Shown: positions 30,975 through 42,130 of the stretch, in pieces
Layout of the letters: each line of letters opens with the position of its first letter
How positions within the stretch are numbered: position 1 is the stretch's first letter
Assembly: GCF_015832195.1 (NCBI RefSeq)
Contig: NW_024037374.1
Span: 4,007,331-4,071,330 of the forward strand
Source of the DNA: Motacilla alba alba
Taxonomy: Eukaryota > Chordata > Aves > Passeriformes > Motacillidae
Direction: 5' to 3'
DNA length: 64,000 bases
Program-made: the position numbers and the translations under genes
The notes under the pieces: generated by a model
What the model was told of the DNA's origin: nothing
The model's input: the letters and a program-made list of their open reading frames with translations, nothing else
The model's database searches: none

Positions 30975-32745
30975 CCCAGTGTGAGCCCAGTTGGCCCCCC
31001 CGTGTGCTTCCAGTTTCCTCGGCACACCCAAGATGTCCCTCCCAATTCCCTGTTGATGCAATTTGCTCCCAGCAAGGTCCCACCCAGTTCCTCCCGCTCC
31101 CAGTTCTCCCAATTCTCCCCTTGCTTCCTAGTACTCCCAGTATGATCCAGTCTCTCCCTGTAGGTTCCCAGTTCCAACTTGCCCTCAGCATGTTCCCACC
31201 CCCAGCACATAGCTCCCAGTCTGGTCCCAGTCCCACCTGTATGGTCTCAGACTCCCAGTACATCCCAGTTCCTGAACATTCTTGTTCACCTGAGCATGGT
31301 TCACCCCCAGTTGCCCAGTTCCTCTAAAGATGTGTTGGCTCCCAGCATGGGCCTGGTAGCTCCCAGTAACCCCCAGTCAGGGTCCAGTCACACCACTGTA
31401 ATCCCAATATGATTGTAGCCACTCCCAGTATGATCCCAGTTGCCGTCATTGCCAGCATGCCCAGTAGCCTCCAGTGTGATCCCCAGTGACTCCCAGTTCC
31501 CAGTTGCTTCACTGTTGTTATTCCCACTTCTTCCCAGTTGCTTTCAGCACAATTGCAGTTGCTCTAACCACTCCCAGTCATTGCTCAGCATGTTCCAGTC
31601 ACCCCCACTGTGATCCCAGTTGCTCCCAGCATGGGCCCAGCTGTTCCCAGTGTGGTTCCATCACTCCACTATGGTTACAGACCCTCCCAGTATGGTCCCA
31701 GTTGAACCCAGTTGCCCCTGCTATAGTCCCAGTCACTCCCCCAGATGATCCCAGTCCCTCTCAGCATGGTCCTGCTCACTCCCAGTTGCCCCCAGGGGTG
31801 GTCCCAGTTCTCCCCAGCATGGTCCCAGCTGTTCCCAGGGAGGTTGCAGTCCCCCCAGGATGGTCACAGGCACTCCCAGTATATCCCAGTTGCCCCCAGC
31901 ATGTCTGCAGTCATTTCCAGGCACTGCCAGTGGCCCCAGTAAGGTGTCAGTTATCCCAGTGTGATCCCCCAGTCATGCCCAGAATATCCCGGTTGCCTCC
32001 AGCGTGCATCCAGTCTTTCCCAGTTCCTCCAGTTTGCTTGCAGCATGATCCCAGTTTCTCTCAGCTGCTCCCAGTAGCCCAAAGTGGGATCCCAGTCGTC
32101 GGTTTCAACCCCAGGATGATCCCAGGAAGCTCCAGTTTGATCCCAGTCACATGCCAGCCCTCCCAGTGTGGTCCCAGTATAATCCCAGTTGCTTCCAGTC
32201 TCTCCCAGTGTGGTCCCAGCTGCCTCCAGCATGGTTCCAGTTGCATCTTGGATCAAGCCAGTCAGTCCCAGTCTGATGCCATTTGTTCCCAGTGTGCTCC
32301 CAGTTGCTCCCAGTCAGGCCCAGTGTGGGGGATGATGTGCAGGGTGTGTTCCCAGTCACTCTCAGATCCTCCCAGTGTCAGTCCAGTCCCTCCCAGTATG
32401 ATCCAAATGTGAGCCCAGTGTGCTCCCAGTCACTGCCAGTATGAACCAGTTGTGCTCCACATGGTTCCAGTTGCTCTCTTGCACCCTCCCTTTTGTTCCA
32501 GTCACTCCCAGTGTAGCCTAGTTGCCTGCAGCATGTTCCCAGTCAGTCCTAGTTTGTTCCAGTAGGATCCCATTTGCTGCCAAGCACTCCCAGTCAGCCT
32601 CAGTGTAGTGGCACTGACTGCCAGGACGATCCCAGTCAGCTCCAGCATGATCCCAGTTGATCCCAGTATAAGCCCAGTTGTTTCCAGTCACCCCCCGCAT
32701 GCAGCCAGTCACTCCCAGTTGTTCCCAGTTGGGTTTTTGGGGGAT
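30975..32745. repeat. tcccagttgctcccagtatg minisatellite, right arm
   Basis: Mirror of 22580-24050, longer by about 300 bp. The array is bracketed by related sequences: gggttttttgggggggatgt near 30852 and gggtttttgggggatgtctg near 32731, suggesting a duplicated flank. Confidence 0.9.
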
Positions 32746-33240
32746 GTCTGGAGAATGCAGCAGTCCAAGGCTGAGCGGGAAAGGCCCCTTGGGGGGACAT
32801 TGGGGGTGCCGGTGGCAGCTGCCGGCAGAGGCAGCCTGGAGGAGCAGAGCCCTGTGTCCGCCAGGAGCCCAAAGTGGGGAGCCCAGAGAGGGGGGAGCGG
32901 CGCCATTGGCGGGAGCCTCAAGAGCCTGGAGAGGGGCAGGGGGGACTCCTTGGAGCCCCTGCAGCCCAAAGCAGAGCGTGAGGGGAGAAGGGAGCCCAAA
33001 AGGGAGCCCAAAAAGCCCCGGCATCCCTGCATGGGGAGAGCGGAGAGGGGGGAGCTTTTGGGATTGCTGGGACTGCCAGCAGCCTGGGCAGGGCGGGCAC
33101 CCAGGAGAAGGGGGACCCCCAATCCAAGCGTGACCCCAGCAGCTGGGACAGGGGGAACCCTGAACACCAGAGGGGAGGGAGCAGGGATGGGGAACTACTG
33201 GGAGGCTTTTCCAGGGCTGAATCTTGGTGTTTAATAAAAA
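32746..33240 (+). other. Conserved Arg/Gly-rich open frame with polyA signal, right arm
   Basis: Counterpart of 22060-22575. Open on + through RMQQSKAERERPLGG and LEPLQPKAEREGRREP; it changes frame near 33160 relative to the left copy. AATAAA at 33233-33238. Function unknown. Confidence 0.35.
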
Positions 33241-33391
33241 TCTTGGGAGGTTTTATTTGCCCCACATGCCTCGTGATCTCTAGAGCTGGACATGGGCAGA
33301 GGGACCTTCAAACTCACCATGCTCATCCCTTGTTTTCCCCAAATCAGGATTTCCCATTGCCAAGCCCTGGGAGGCTGTGAGGAAGAGGAAG

Positions 33392-34506
33392 ATGCCCCGG
33401 GACACGCAGGCAGGTGAGGAGGAAGTCAGTGCCCCTTTGCCCCTGTGTCCTGCTCCATCTCCCAGCCCAGCACGGCCCCGGCTGCAGCACAGCCCCTGTG
33501 CCGGGGACGCCCTGGGGCATCTCCTTGCCCTTGCCTGTGGCCCGGAGGCAAATGCCATCCTCTGCTTGTCCTTCCTCCCCCAGAGCAGGAGCTGAGGCTG
33601 GAGAGCAGGGAGGACAAATCCCCGGGGCAGAAGCTCGTGGCAGAGGCCGTTTGGAGCGGCTCCACAGCGCAGGAAGCCAACGGGGAGGAAAAAGCCCGGA
33701 GATGCCGCACGAGGAGGGGCTGCAAAGGCAGATGGCGGCGATCTGAGGGGGAAAGACCCAGCCTGGGCCGGGAAGGCGGCCGGAGATGGAGCCAGAGCTC
33801 GGAGGTGGTGCCCCATGAGCAGCTCCATGCTGGGGAGAAGCCCCACACGTGCGTGGAGTGTGGGAAGAGCTTCAGGTGGAACTCTGAGCTGATCAAGCAC
33901 CAGAGGACCCACACTGGGGAGAGACCCTACGAGTGTGATCAGTGCAGGAAGAGGTTTAAGACCAGCTCTGATCTCCTGGTGCACCAGCGCACGCACACAG
34001 AGGAGAGGCCCTTCCGCTGCCCCGACTGCGGGCAGGGCTTCAGGCACAACGCCCATCTTGTCGTGCACCGGCGCATCCACACTGGGGAGAGGCCCCATGT
34101 GTGTGGGGAATGTGGGAAGAGCTTCAGGCACAGCTCCCACCTGATCCTGCACCAGAGGACCCACACTGGGAAACGGCCCCACGAGTGTAGGGAGTGTGGG
34201 AAGAGCTTCAGGCAGCGTTCTACCCTGATCAGGCACCAGACGACCCACACTGGGCAGAGGCCCTATGAGTGTGATCAGTGCAGGAAGAGGTTTCGGATCA
34301 GCTCCAGTCTCCTCCGGCACTATCAGAGTCACACAGAGCAGAGGCCCTTCCGCTGCCCCGACTGCGGGAAGGGATTCAGGCAGAACTCCACCCTCATCAC
34401 CCACCGGCGCATCCACACCGGGGAGAGGCCCTACGAGTGTCCCCAGTGTGGGAAGAGCTTCTCACAGCGCTCCCACTTGACCCGACACCAACGGAGGCAC
34501 CGGTAA
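33392..34506 (+). CDS. C2H2 zinc-finger protein, passerine-expanded type (open copy)
   Basis: Model: 33392-33413 joined to 33584-34506 (945 nt, 314 residues). Exon 1 ends gcag/GTGAGG and exon 2 follows ctcccccag, joining MPRDTQA to [11 protein letters not shown] in frame; exon 1 may extend 5' to an acceptor at 33347. After a basic linker there are eight fingers of the C-X2-C-X12-H-X3-H type with TGERP-like linkers, from [10 protein letters not shown] to [10 protein letters not shown]. The linkers after fingers 2 and 6 are TEERP and TEQRP. No KRAB or SCAN domain is visible. TAA at 34504 is followed by a degraded ninth finger. Expected nuclear, sequence-specific DNA binding; target unknown. Confidence 0.8.
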
Positions 34507-34990
34507 GGGGAGCCCTGCGAGTGCCCCGAGTGCAGGAAGAGCTTCATGCACTGCTCCATCTCCATCCCCCGCTGGTGGAGCCACGCTGGGCACAGCCCTG
34601 GTGACCCACATTCCCTGTGATCCATGCTGTAAACACGCCTGCCTGCTTCTCCTCTTGGTTTGGCCTTGATATCTTTCTCTTCTCCATCTCTTTGCCCTCC
34701 AAAAGCCAAGAGGGATGGATCTGTCACCTCAAAACCACTCAAATCCCTCTGAAAACAACTGAATTTTAACCCATGAAGGCTCAATGCCACCTCAAGTCGC
34801 TTCTTGCCTCCTCAAAAAGCCTCAATCCCACACCAAACTCACTCCATTCCACAGCCACCAGGGTGGGATGGGGTTGGGAGGGGATTGGGAGCAGTGGGAT
34901 CCCAGTTTGGAGGAGGGGTGGGGATTGTGTGGGGCTGGCTGGGTGGGATGGGTTTGACAGCAAATAAAACTTTCAGAGTTTCTGATTTCT
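34507..34990 (+). other. 3' UTR and polyA signal of zinc-finger gene
   Basis: The sequence after TAA still reads CECPECRKSFMHC, a remnant finger. AATAAA is at 34963-34968, in the context gcaaataaaactttcagag. Confidence 0.7.
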
Positions 34991-35059
34991 GTCCCGTTCA
35001 TTCTCAGTCAGCTCTGTTTGCAGAGTGCCTCCTTCTCAGGTGATGAAATTCGTATAAAA

Positions 35060-35560
35060 ATCCCATTTTTTAAATCATCCAACCCAAACAATCCAAAAAC
35101 CAATATCCATATAAAACCACACACCCACAATTAAATTTTGAAAAATATTTTAAAAATTTTTAGAGACTTTGGGTTGTTATTAAAGTTTATTTGCTTGGTT
35201 AAAATATATGAGCCATTATAATGGTGTTGGTTTTGTGTTTGGTGTATTTGTAATAGGAATTGTTTTACTAAGGTGGATTAGATTGTATGCTTGGTTTCTT
35301 AGATATTTTTTATCTGAAGTATATTGGTTATTGAGGTAATACCTTCAAAAGGTATTTTTTGGTATATAATTTGTTTATTTATATGTATTGGTAATGTTAT
35401 AGCAATAGTTGTTGTTGTTTTGCTTGAATCATTATTGGAGTATTGTAAGGAAGAGTTGAAATTATTATATTTCATTTTTATTCTAATTTATTTCACTTTA
35501 AGTACAATCTATTGATTTATAATTTTATTGTAATTTGTTGAGAGAATAAGAAGGAAGTTC
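35060..35560. other. AT-rich block of unknown nature, right arm
   Basis: Mirror of 20050-20545. A 63-codon hydrophobic frame at 35324-35515 on + corresponds to part of the left-arm frame. Confidence 0.35.
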
Positions 35561-35879
35561 AAGGGCAGGAACATTTTTTCCTGGCTGGGAACTGGAATTC
35601 CAGACCCTGGGAGTGTGAGCAGGACCACCCAGACTGGGCTCAAACATGGGCTGGGATCAAACATGGGCTGGGAGCGCATGGGATGGGACCGAACAGATCA
35701 GGATGACACAGACTGGGATAAACTGGGCTGGGATTATATGGACTGGGGCCGGATGGGCTGGGATGGCACGGGCTGGGATGGCACGGGCTGGGAAAAAGCA
35801 TTGGCTGCCCTTGGCTCCTTTGGCTCCCATCCAGGGCTAAAGGCGGCCCCACCAAGCTGGCTGGATCCTGTTTGGGGGT

Positions 35880-36670
35880 CCCATCCCCTCTTTTCCCGCG
35901 CTCTGCCGCCCCTTCCCCATCGTTGTCCCAGTGCCCAGTCCCCTCCCCCGTGCTCGGTTTTGGGGGTTCCAGGCCCCTCCTGCTCCGTTTGGGGGTCCCG
36001 AACGGCCCCTTGGTTTAATTTGGGGCCCCCGGCGCCCTTCTCAGCGCGCCCCCCCGCTGCCCCCCGCGGCCGGGGGGGCTCCCAGCGGCACCAGTGCCCC
36101 CAGTGCGGCCCCAGCTGCCCCCGCCCGCCCCATGCCCATGGCCAGGGTCACCTCCCCCCTGCCCAAATTCCGCTGGCGGGGAGCGCGGGGCGCTGCGGGC
36201 CCGCCCGGACACTGATGAGTCAGAGCCGTTTCGCGCTGGCCGCGGGAGCAGCTGGGGACCCCCGGGAGCCCCTCGGGTTTGGGGCTTTCGATCCCCCCTC
36301 GGCCCTCGGGGCGGCCCTGGGGCCACCCCAGCACCCCCAAAATGGGGAGGCTCCCGGAGCCCTTCGGAGCCGCCAGCAATGGGCTGGAAGCGGCAGCAGC
36401 CGCCCCAGAAAGGGATCGAAGGCTCCGCGCCGGGAATGGGGGAGGCTCTGGGGATGGCTCCGATCCGCACTGGGGCGGGCTGCGATTGAGGGAGGCTCCG
36501 TTCAGCGGCTGCGGAGGGGCTGCGGCTGGGGAGGGGTCCGCGACTGTGGGCATGGCTCCATCCCGGGACTGGGCCGGGCTCTCTGCCCTTCCCGATCCCA
36601 ATCCCGTTCCAGTTCCCAATCCCGATCCCGCCGCTGTTTCCAGGGAATGGCTCCGATCTCAACCCCGACC
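35880..36670. promoter_or_regulatory. CpG island, right arm, lacking the CCAAT segment
   Basis: Mirror of 18830-19580. The TGAGTCAG AP-1-like site near 36217 is kept, but the bases matching 19261-19371 are absent: gagccg runs straight into tttcgcgctggcc. Confidence 0.55.
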
Positions 36671-36679
36671 CCCCCCCAA

Positions 36680-38020
36680 ACCTGGAGGGGTCAAACATTG
36701 GGGTCAAACAACCCAAATCCTGGGGTCAACTCCCCCCGACCCCAAATCCTGGGGTTTGAAACATCTGGGGTGTCCAACTGCCCTGATCCCAAAGTTTGGG
36801 GTCAAACCCCCTGATCCCTAAATCCTGGGTACAAAAACCCCCAAATCCCAAACCCCCAAATCCCAAGCCCCCAAATCCTGAATCCCTGAGCCCCGAGATG
36901 TCAGACCAGCCCAAACCCCAAATTTTAGGATCAAACCTCCCCAATCCCTGAAGTTTGGAGCCATGACCCCCCCCCCCCAATTCCCAACCCCCCAAATCCA
37001 CTCCAGGCCTGGGGGCGCAGTGGGATTTGTTTGGAGTTTGTTTGGGGTTGTTTGGGGTTTGTTTGGGGCAGCTCCAGGTGCAATGTCTGCAGAGAGACCC
37101 TGGGTACAGTGCTGGGAAAAAAAAGGGGGTTGGGGTGGGAATTGGGGGATTCAGGATGGGGAAAGATTCTGGGTGGGAAAAGGAGATTTGGGGTGGGGAA
37201 AGGGGATTTGGGGTGGGAAAGGAGATTTGGGATGCACAAAGATGGATTTGAGGTGGAAAAACGGGATTTGTGTTGGAGATTTTGGGTGGAAAAGGGAGAT
37301 TGGGATCGGAAAGGGGATTTGGAGACACACAAAGGACTTGGGGTGGGAAAAGGAGAATTTGTGGTGGGAAAAGGAGGATTTGGGGTGGGAAAAGGAAATT
37401 TGGGGTGCACAAAGGATTTGGGGTCAAAGCAGAACATTTGGGATGAAAGAGATTTTGGAATTGAAAAGAGGAGGATTTGGGATTAAAAAAGGAGGATTTA
37501 GGATAAAGAAAGGAGGATTTGGGCTGAGCTGAACTTACCTGGGGTAGCAGGGGAGCGGGGGGCAGTTTGGGGCAGGGTCAGGACTATTTTGGGGGCAGTT
37601 TTCTGGGATTTTGGAGTATTTCTCTGGGAATTGGGGGGCAGTTCTATGGGACTTGGGAGCAGTTTTATGGGATTTAGGGTGTTTTGGGGAGGTTTTGAGT
37701 GATTTCAGGGTATTTTGACGGGAATTGGTGGTGGTCTGGAGGGACTTTAGGGTGTTTCTGTGGGATTTTGGCGCAGCTTGAAGGGATTTGAGGTGTTTTG
37801 GGGCAGCTTTAGGGTATTCAGGTGCAATTTCAAAGGATTTTGGGGATGTTTGGAAAGATTTGGGGTGTTTTGGGGTAGGTTTTGGGTATGTAGGGGCAGG
37901 TTTGAGGCAGTTTCTCAGGATTTTGGGCTATTTCAGGCCTGGTTTCTTTGTTTTGGTTTTTTTTTGGGGGGGGCTTTGGGGTGTTTTGGTGGGGTTTGGG
38001 GTGTTCTGGGTCCCTTTTTG
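36680..38020. repeat. G-rich low-complexity minisatellites, right arm
   Basis: 37100-37530 has units of about 20 bp (ggtgggaaaaggagatttgg). 37560-38000 has units like ttttggggtgttttgggg. Strong runs of G suggest quadruplex potential. Open frames are spurious. Confidence 0.8.
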
Positions 38021-38029
38021 GCCAAGGAG

Positions 38030-38210
38030 ATCTGTGGAGGATCAGTAACGGGCCATCACGCCATGATCAGTGTGATCAAGTGCAGCTGATTTATTGCAAA
38101 CAGCAAGCCATATTTATACTGTGTGCTGCTGTTCACGTCTCAAGCTAATACAGGATTGGTCAAATCCTTCTACGCACGCAGTTTAATATTTCAGTTAATT
38201 TTAGTCTTTC
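38030..38210 (-). repeat. LTR-like block with TATA box and AATAAA, right arm
   Basis: Mirror of 17460-17640; complements of AATAAA near 38088 and of TATAAATA near 38112. Confidence 0.4.
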
Positions 38211-38390
38211 TTCTCCCTGCATCTCACTGTGGTTTTCTTGTCTGCCTTTGCATCCTGAACCGTGTGCTTCTGAGCGTGTTCTTCTTCTCTCGTGTCCTTG
38301 GAGGGCACTGTGACCTTGCTCAGTTTCTGTGAAGGCTGGATGGTGCATATGCTGCACATGGCCATTGTCCTGCAAAAACCTCACAGCAGG

Positions 38391-38640
38391 GAACCTCATG
38401 GAGCCATGGGTCAGCTGTGACAATGCGGGTCCAAGGACACCACGGTGACACTGGGAACCTCATGGAGCCATGGGTCAGCTGTGACAATGCAGGTCCAGGG
38501 ACACCACGGTGACACTGGGAACCTCATGGAGCCATGGGTCAGCTGTGACAATGCGGGTCCAGGGACACCACGGTGACACTGGGAACCTCATGGAGCCATG
38601 GGTCCGTGGTGACTCCGTGGGGCCTCTCGGAACTGAGGAG
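38391..38640. repeat. 64-bp tandem repeat
   Basis: Three and a half nearly identical units (gggaacctcatggagccatg ... accacggtgacact), period 64 by counting. A relative of the 37-bp minisatellite, in inverted sense. Confidence 0.88.
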
Positions 38641-38651
38641 TCCATGGTGAC

Positions 38652-39096
38652 TGACAGGCAGGATGTCTTTACCGACGATTCGATGGCTGAAGGGAGGGGT
38701 GTTAACATCTTTGAAATGGGTCTCAGTGTCTCTGCTAACATCAAGCAACAGGTTTATTACAGAGCCCGGGCAGCTTGGCTCCTGAAACAGACAAGTGGGT
38801 CTGCCCGAGCTTGAGTTTCTGAGCTTTGGGTTAAAAGGACAGGTTCAGGAGGGGAATATGGGCTAGGGGTTAAGGAAGGCTGTACCTTCCCAGTACCTCA
38901 GCCCCTGGGGAAAGGAGGAGGGCAACGTGCGGCCAGGAGCTCAGGATAAAAGGAGGCTGCGCCCTCTGAAACCTCGAGAGAGAAAACCCCGTGGGCGTGT
39001 GCCCTGATGGATTCTCTCCCTTTGTTCCAATAAAGTTGAAGGATTCCTCTGTCTCCTTCCTGGACACTGGCTTTTCATCGCCTGATTTTCCACACA
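38652..39096 (+). mobile_element. Solo LTR with 4-bp target duplication
   Basis: 445 bp from TGACAGG to CACACA, flanked by TGAC at 38648-38651 and 39097-39100. Removing it restores minisatellite text (catggtgacactttgg). ATAAAAGG at 38946 is a TATA-like box and AATAAA lies at 39029-39034, so it is on +. Class I by duplication length. Confidence 0.75.
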
Positions 39097-39100
39097 TGAC

Positions 39101-39604
39101 ACTTTGGAATGTCACGGAACCAAGGAGCCCTTGTGACACATCAAGGCCCCTCTGGAGCAAAGAAACCACTGCTGACAGTGCAGAAACTCATGGAACCAAG
39201 GGGCCATTGTGACAGTGCAGATGCAAGGACACCATGGTGGCACTGTGGAACCTCATGGAAGCAGAGAGACCATTGTGACACTCTGGTGCCTCACGGAATC
39301 AGGGGGACCATTGTGAAACTCAGCACCCCAATGGCAGCAAGGGTCACGGATGAAGCTGTGGGGCCCGTAGAACCAAGGAGCCTTTGTGACACAGCGGGGC
39401 CGCAGGGAGCCCAGGGGCCATGGTGCCACTGCAAGGGCTCAGGGGAGCCAAGGGGCCATGGTGACACTGCAGAAGAAAGGAGAGCACTGCGACACTGCAG
39501 GGACTGGTGGAATCAAGGAGACCATTGGGACACTGTGGGGCCCCATGGAACCAAGGGCACAGGGAGCAGGTGGGGCTGGTTTGGCCTCCCGGGGGCTGCT
39601 GGAC
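39101..39604. repeat. Degenerate minisatellite (reverse of the 37-bp family)
   Basis: Units like accaaggggccattgtgacac recur every 30-45 bp up to the LTR edge at 39605. Confidence 0.75.
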
Positions 39605-39854
39605 TGTTGCCTCTGCTGAGGCTCGGCGACCTGGTTCAGGAAGGGCACGGCAGCCACCTCAGGTTTTCTCGGGCCAATTACTCACAGACACCAATGTGGT
39701 GGACGGTAAATGGCGTTTATTTCCTGATTTCGCAGCCTTATATAACTTGCGCTTACATCATTTCCATATTCTTGCACAACAAGCATGGAGAGGGGAGGTC
39801 CTATCTTTCCATACAGCGCGTGGTCTTCCGACCGCCTGTCCCTACCTAACCACA
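39605..39854 (-). repeat. ERV-C 3' LTR
   Basis: On - it begins TGTGGTTAGG after a G-rich polypurine tract (complement of cttccccccccctcc, 39855-39869) and ends CA. TATATAAGG and AATAAA are on - near 39740 and 39718. Confidence 0.88.
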
Positions 39855-39983
39855 CTTCCCCCCCCTCCATGATTAACAAAATGCGATAATTCAGCGTCCT
39901 TAAACAGCAGGTTATTAGATAATCAAAGCTATTAAACTTGTCAGTATCATTGTTAGCTGTTAAAAATGTTTAACACGTTCTAC

Positions 39984-40700
39984 CTAAAGCAACTGTTGGC
40001 ATTCAACTAGCATAATGTTAACTGAGTTCAAGCGATTCTTAACAAAGGAAACTATCTTATTCAAAATGCAGGGTCCAAACATTACTGTCAAAAGCAACAT
40101 AACACAAGGGCCTATAAGAGTAGAAATGAGGGTGGTAAGCCACGGAGATTGATTGAACCATGACTCGAACCATCCCTGCTGGCTCTCCCTTTCCCTTTTT
40201 CTCGAGGCTAGCCTTTCCCTCAGTTCTGCCATCGAGTCTCGCACGACTCCTGTGTGATCTGCATAGAAGCAGCACTCTTCTCTTAGAGCAACACACAGAC
40301 CTCCCTGCTGCATGAACAGGAGGTCCAGACCTCGCCTATTCTGCAGGACAACCTCCGAAAGGGAGGAAAGGGACTTTTCCAAAAGGGAGATAGATTCTTC
40401 TATTTTCTGCAAATCCTCATCGATGGTTGCTTGTAGCTGGGAGAGTCCCCGCCGCTGGGTCACAAGGGCTGAAACACCTGTACCCGTGCCAACGGCCCCC
40501 AAACCAAGGAGCATTGCAAAGGTGATGCTAGTAATCACCTCCCTCTTGCGAAGCTGGTGAGATTCGTCAGAGAGGAGATGCATTTCTTCTTCCCGGTGAT
40601 ATAAAACCCTGGGAACGATAAGAACCTGGACACAGAGATCAACAGAGGGATTGAAATGATCAAGGTACACGCAAGGGCTGACTCCGGACTGACGGCACAA
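39984..40700 (-). CDS. env: ERV-C Env transmembrane subunit
   Basis: 238 codons open. A cleavage-like RKR (HQLRKREV) is followed by an Ala/Gly-rich fusion peptide, a coiled-coil region, and a typical gammaretroviral block with [11 protein letters not shown] and the CX6CC motif (CVALREECC). A membrane anchor ([16 protein letters not shown]) and a short tail follow. TM is complete and open although SU is gone; whether it is expressed is unknown. In intact viruses TM drives fusion together with SU. Confidence 0.88.
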   Translation of the reverse strand: MCRQSGVSPCVYLDHFNPSVDLCVQVLIVPRVLYHREEEMHLLSDESHQLRKREVITSITFAMLLGLGAVGTGTGVSALVTQRRGLSQLQATIDEDLQKIEESISLLEKSLSSLSEVVLQNRRGLDLLFMQQGGLCVALREECCFYADHTGVVRDSMAELRERLASRKRERESQQGWFESWFNQSPWLTTLISTLIGPCVMLLLTVMFGPCILNKIVSFVKNRLNSVNIMLVECQQLL

Positions 40701-41761
40701 GCACTTTGTATCTTTTTCCAGTCTGTAAGTGGAGTACCCTTTGTTTGTTCCCTTCTTGTTGGCGCAAGAGAGCTGTCACTTCTAGTCTTACTTGTGCTAA
40801 CTTCCTCATGTTCCGAGTCTGAGTCGGTGGCGGACCGGCTGTCTGACCACTCATCCCTGCTAGTGTCTGACTCCGAGGTGGAAGCTGACTGACTAGATAG
40901 TTCTGGGCTCCTGTACCTTTTTGTGGAGCTCCTCCCTCGCTCTTTCTTGCGATGGGTGGGTCGATCCTTCCCCCTGCGGTCACTCTGCCCCCTACTCTCG
41001 GAAGGCTTAGCCATATAAAGGCATGTTTTGCGGCGCATGTTCTGATTGGGCTTATCGCCTTTATCCGCAATCTCCACCCTTCCAAAACCACTCTTGCTAC
41101 CCCCCTTATCTCGAGCTTCCTGTTGTTTCCTCTCGCCCGCGCTCACCACACTCGACGGTTCCTCTTTTTGTCTGCCCGCAATGTCTGTGCCCCACCCTTC
41201 AGCCCGCTGCGCGGCGCCATTTTTAGGGGCATAGGGAGGGGGTCTGTCCCAGGCTTCCCCCGTTTCTAATTCAACAGCAACACTTCTGACCTCGTCAAGT
41301 AAATCATCCCACACCGATTTCTGCTGTCCCGCCAGTGGCGACTTGGGAGTAGGGCTGGATGGGCAAGGCGCCGAAGGGCGATCGTCTCGCTCTGGGGAGA
41401 CGCTGGCCCCGGTCAAAAGGTCGCTTTCTGAGGTTTGCATTGTTGCGCCAACCCCGAGTTTAGGAGTGACAAGCAAGCAGTCTTGAGCAGCTTTCCAAGT
41501 TTCCTGCTCTTGTAGAGCAGTTTGCAGAGCCTGCACAACTTTACTCCATGATTTGAGGCATTTCCCACTACCGGAGGACATAGTGTCCTCTGCCAAAGCT
41601 TTAGTGCACTTATCCCATATCTCCGAGTGGAGTATCTCCACCGGGCGGTCAATAACACCTATTTGCAAAAGTCTAGTAACAGCAGTAGTGAATTCTTTGG
41701 GCTTACAATCAATGCCCCATTGCTTATGCAATTGTAATACGAGCTTCGCGAGCGCTTCCAT
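40535..41761 (-). pseudogene. gag: ERV-C gag 5' part, truncated and run into env
   Basis: 408 codons open. The N-terminus (MEALAKLVLQLHKQWG) has the length and helix pattern of alpharetroviral matrix. A PPPY late-domain motif (RPPPYAPK) lies near residue 175. A long Arg/Ser and Ser/Asp/Glu-rich segment follows at about 265-340, and after about 345 the frame continues into env sequence in a different frame. No capsid or nucleocapsid is present, so the deletion junction falls near 40700. Confidence 0.7.
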
Positions 41762-41860
41762 TCTCCTCGCAGGTCCGGGAGCGTCCTCCCCGCCGGGCTG
41801 GTCCAGCCGCTCCGGCCGCCGTTCACCCGTCCAGGCGAATCCCGTCCCCTGTCTTTTGTT

Positions 41861-41878
41861 TCCCGGGTTTCGGCACCA
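41861..41878 (-). promoter_or_regulatory. ERV-C primer binding site, tRNA-Phe
   Basis: The + strand reads TCCCGGGTTTCGGCACCA, which equals the 3' end of tRNA-Phe (TCCCGGGTTTCGGCA) plus CCA. It lies two bases inside the LTR. Confidence 0.85.
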
Positions 41879-41880
41879 CT

Positions 41881-42130
41881 TGTTGCCTCTGCTGAGGCTG
41901 GGCGACCTGGTTCAGGAACGGCACGGCAGCCACCTCAGGCTTGCTCGGGCCAATTACTCACAGACACCAATGTGGTGGACGGTAAATGGCGTTTATTTCC
42001 TGATTTCGCAGCCTTATATAACTTGGGGTTACATCACTTCCATATGCTTGCACAGCAAGCGTGGAGAGGGGAGGTCCTATCTTTCCGTACAGCGCGTGGT
42101 CTTCCGACCGCCTGTCCCTACCTAACCACA
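41881..42130 (-). repeat. ERV-C 5' LTR
   Basis: Direct copy of 39605-39854 of equal length. Begins TGTGGTTAGG on - at 42130. Confidence 0.88.

Larger units (their letters stand above)
28440..38269 (-). repeat. Right arm of giant imperfect palindrome
   Basis: Inverted copy of 17398-27550. It lacks the solo LTR and a 111-bp promoter segment, but holds the open zinc-finger gene. Spacer between arms is about 0.9 kb. Confidence 0.9.
39605..42130 (-). mobile_element. Internally deleted chimeric ERV (alpha-like gag, gamma-like env; ERV-C)
   Basis: Two LTRs of 250 bp (39605-39854 and 41881-42130) with roughly a dozen mismatches bracket 2 kb on -. Inside: tRNA-Phe primer site, matrix and linker of an alpharetrovirus-like gag, then directly a gammaretrovirus-like env TM. 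Most of gag, all of pro-pol and most of SU are missing. A class of avian ERVs with alpha-like gag-pol and gamma-like env has been described in songbirds (TgERV-F, from memory). Flanks show no target duplication. Confidence 0.85.
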
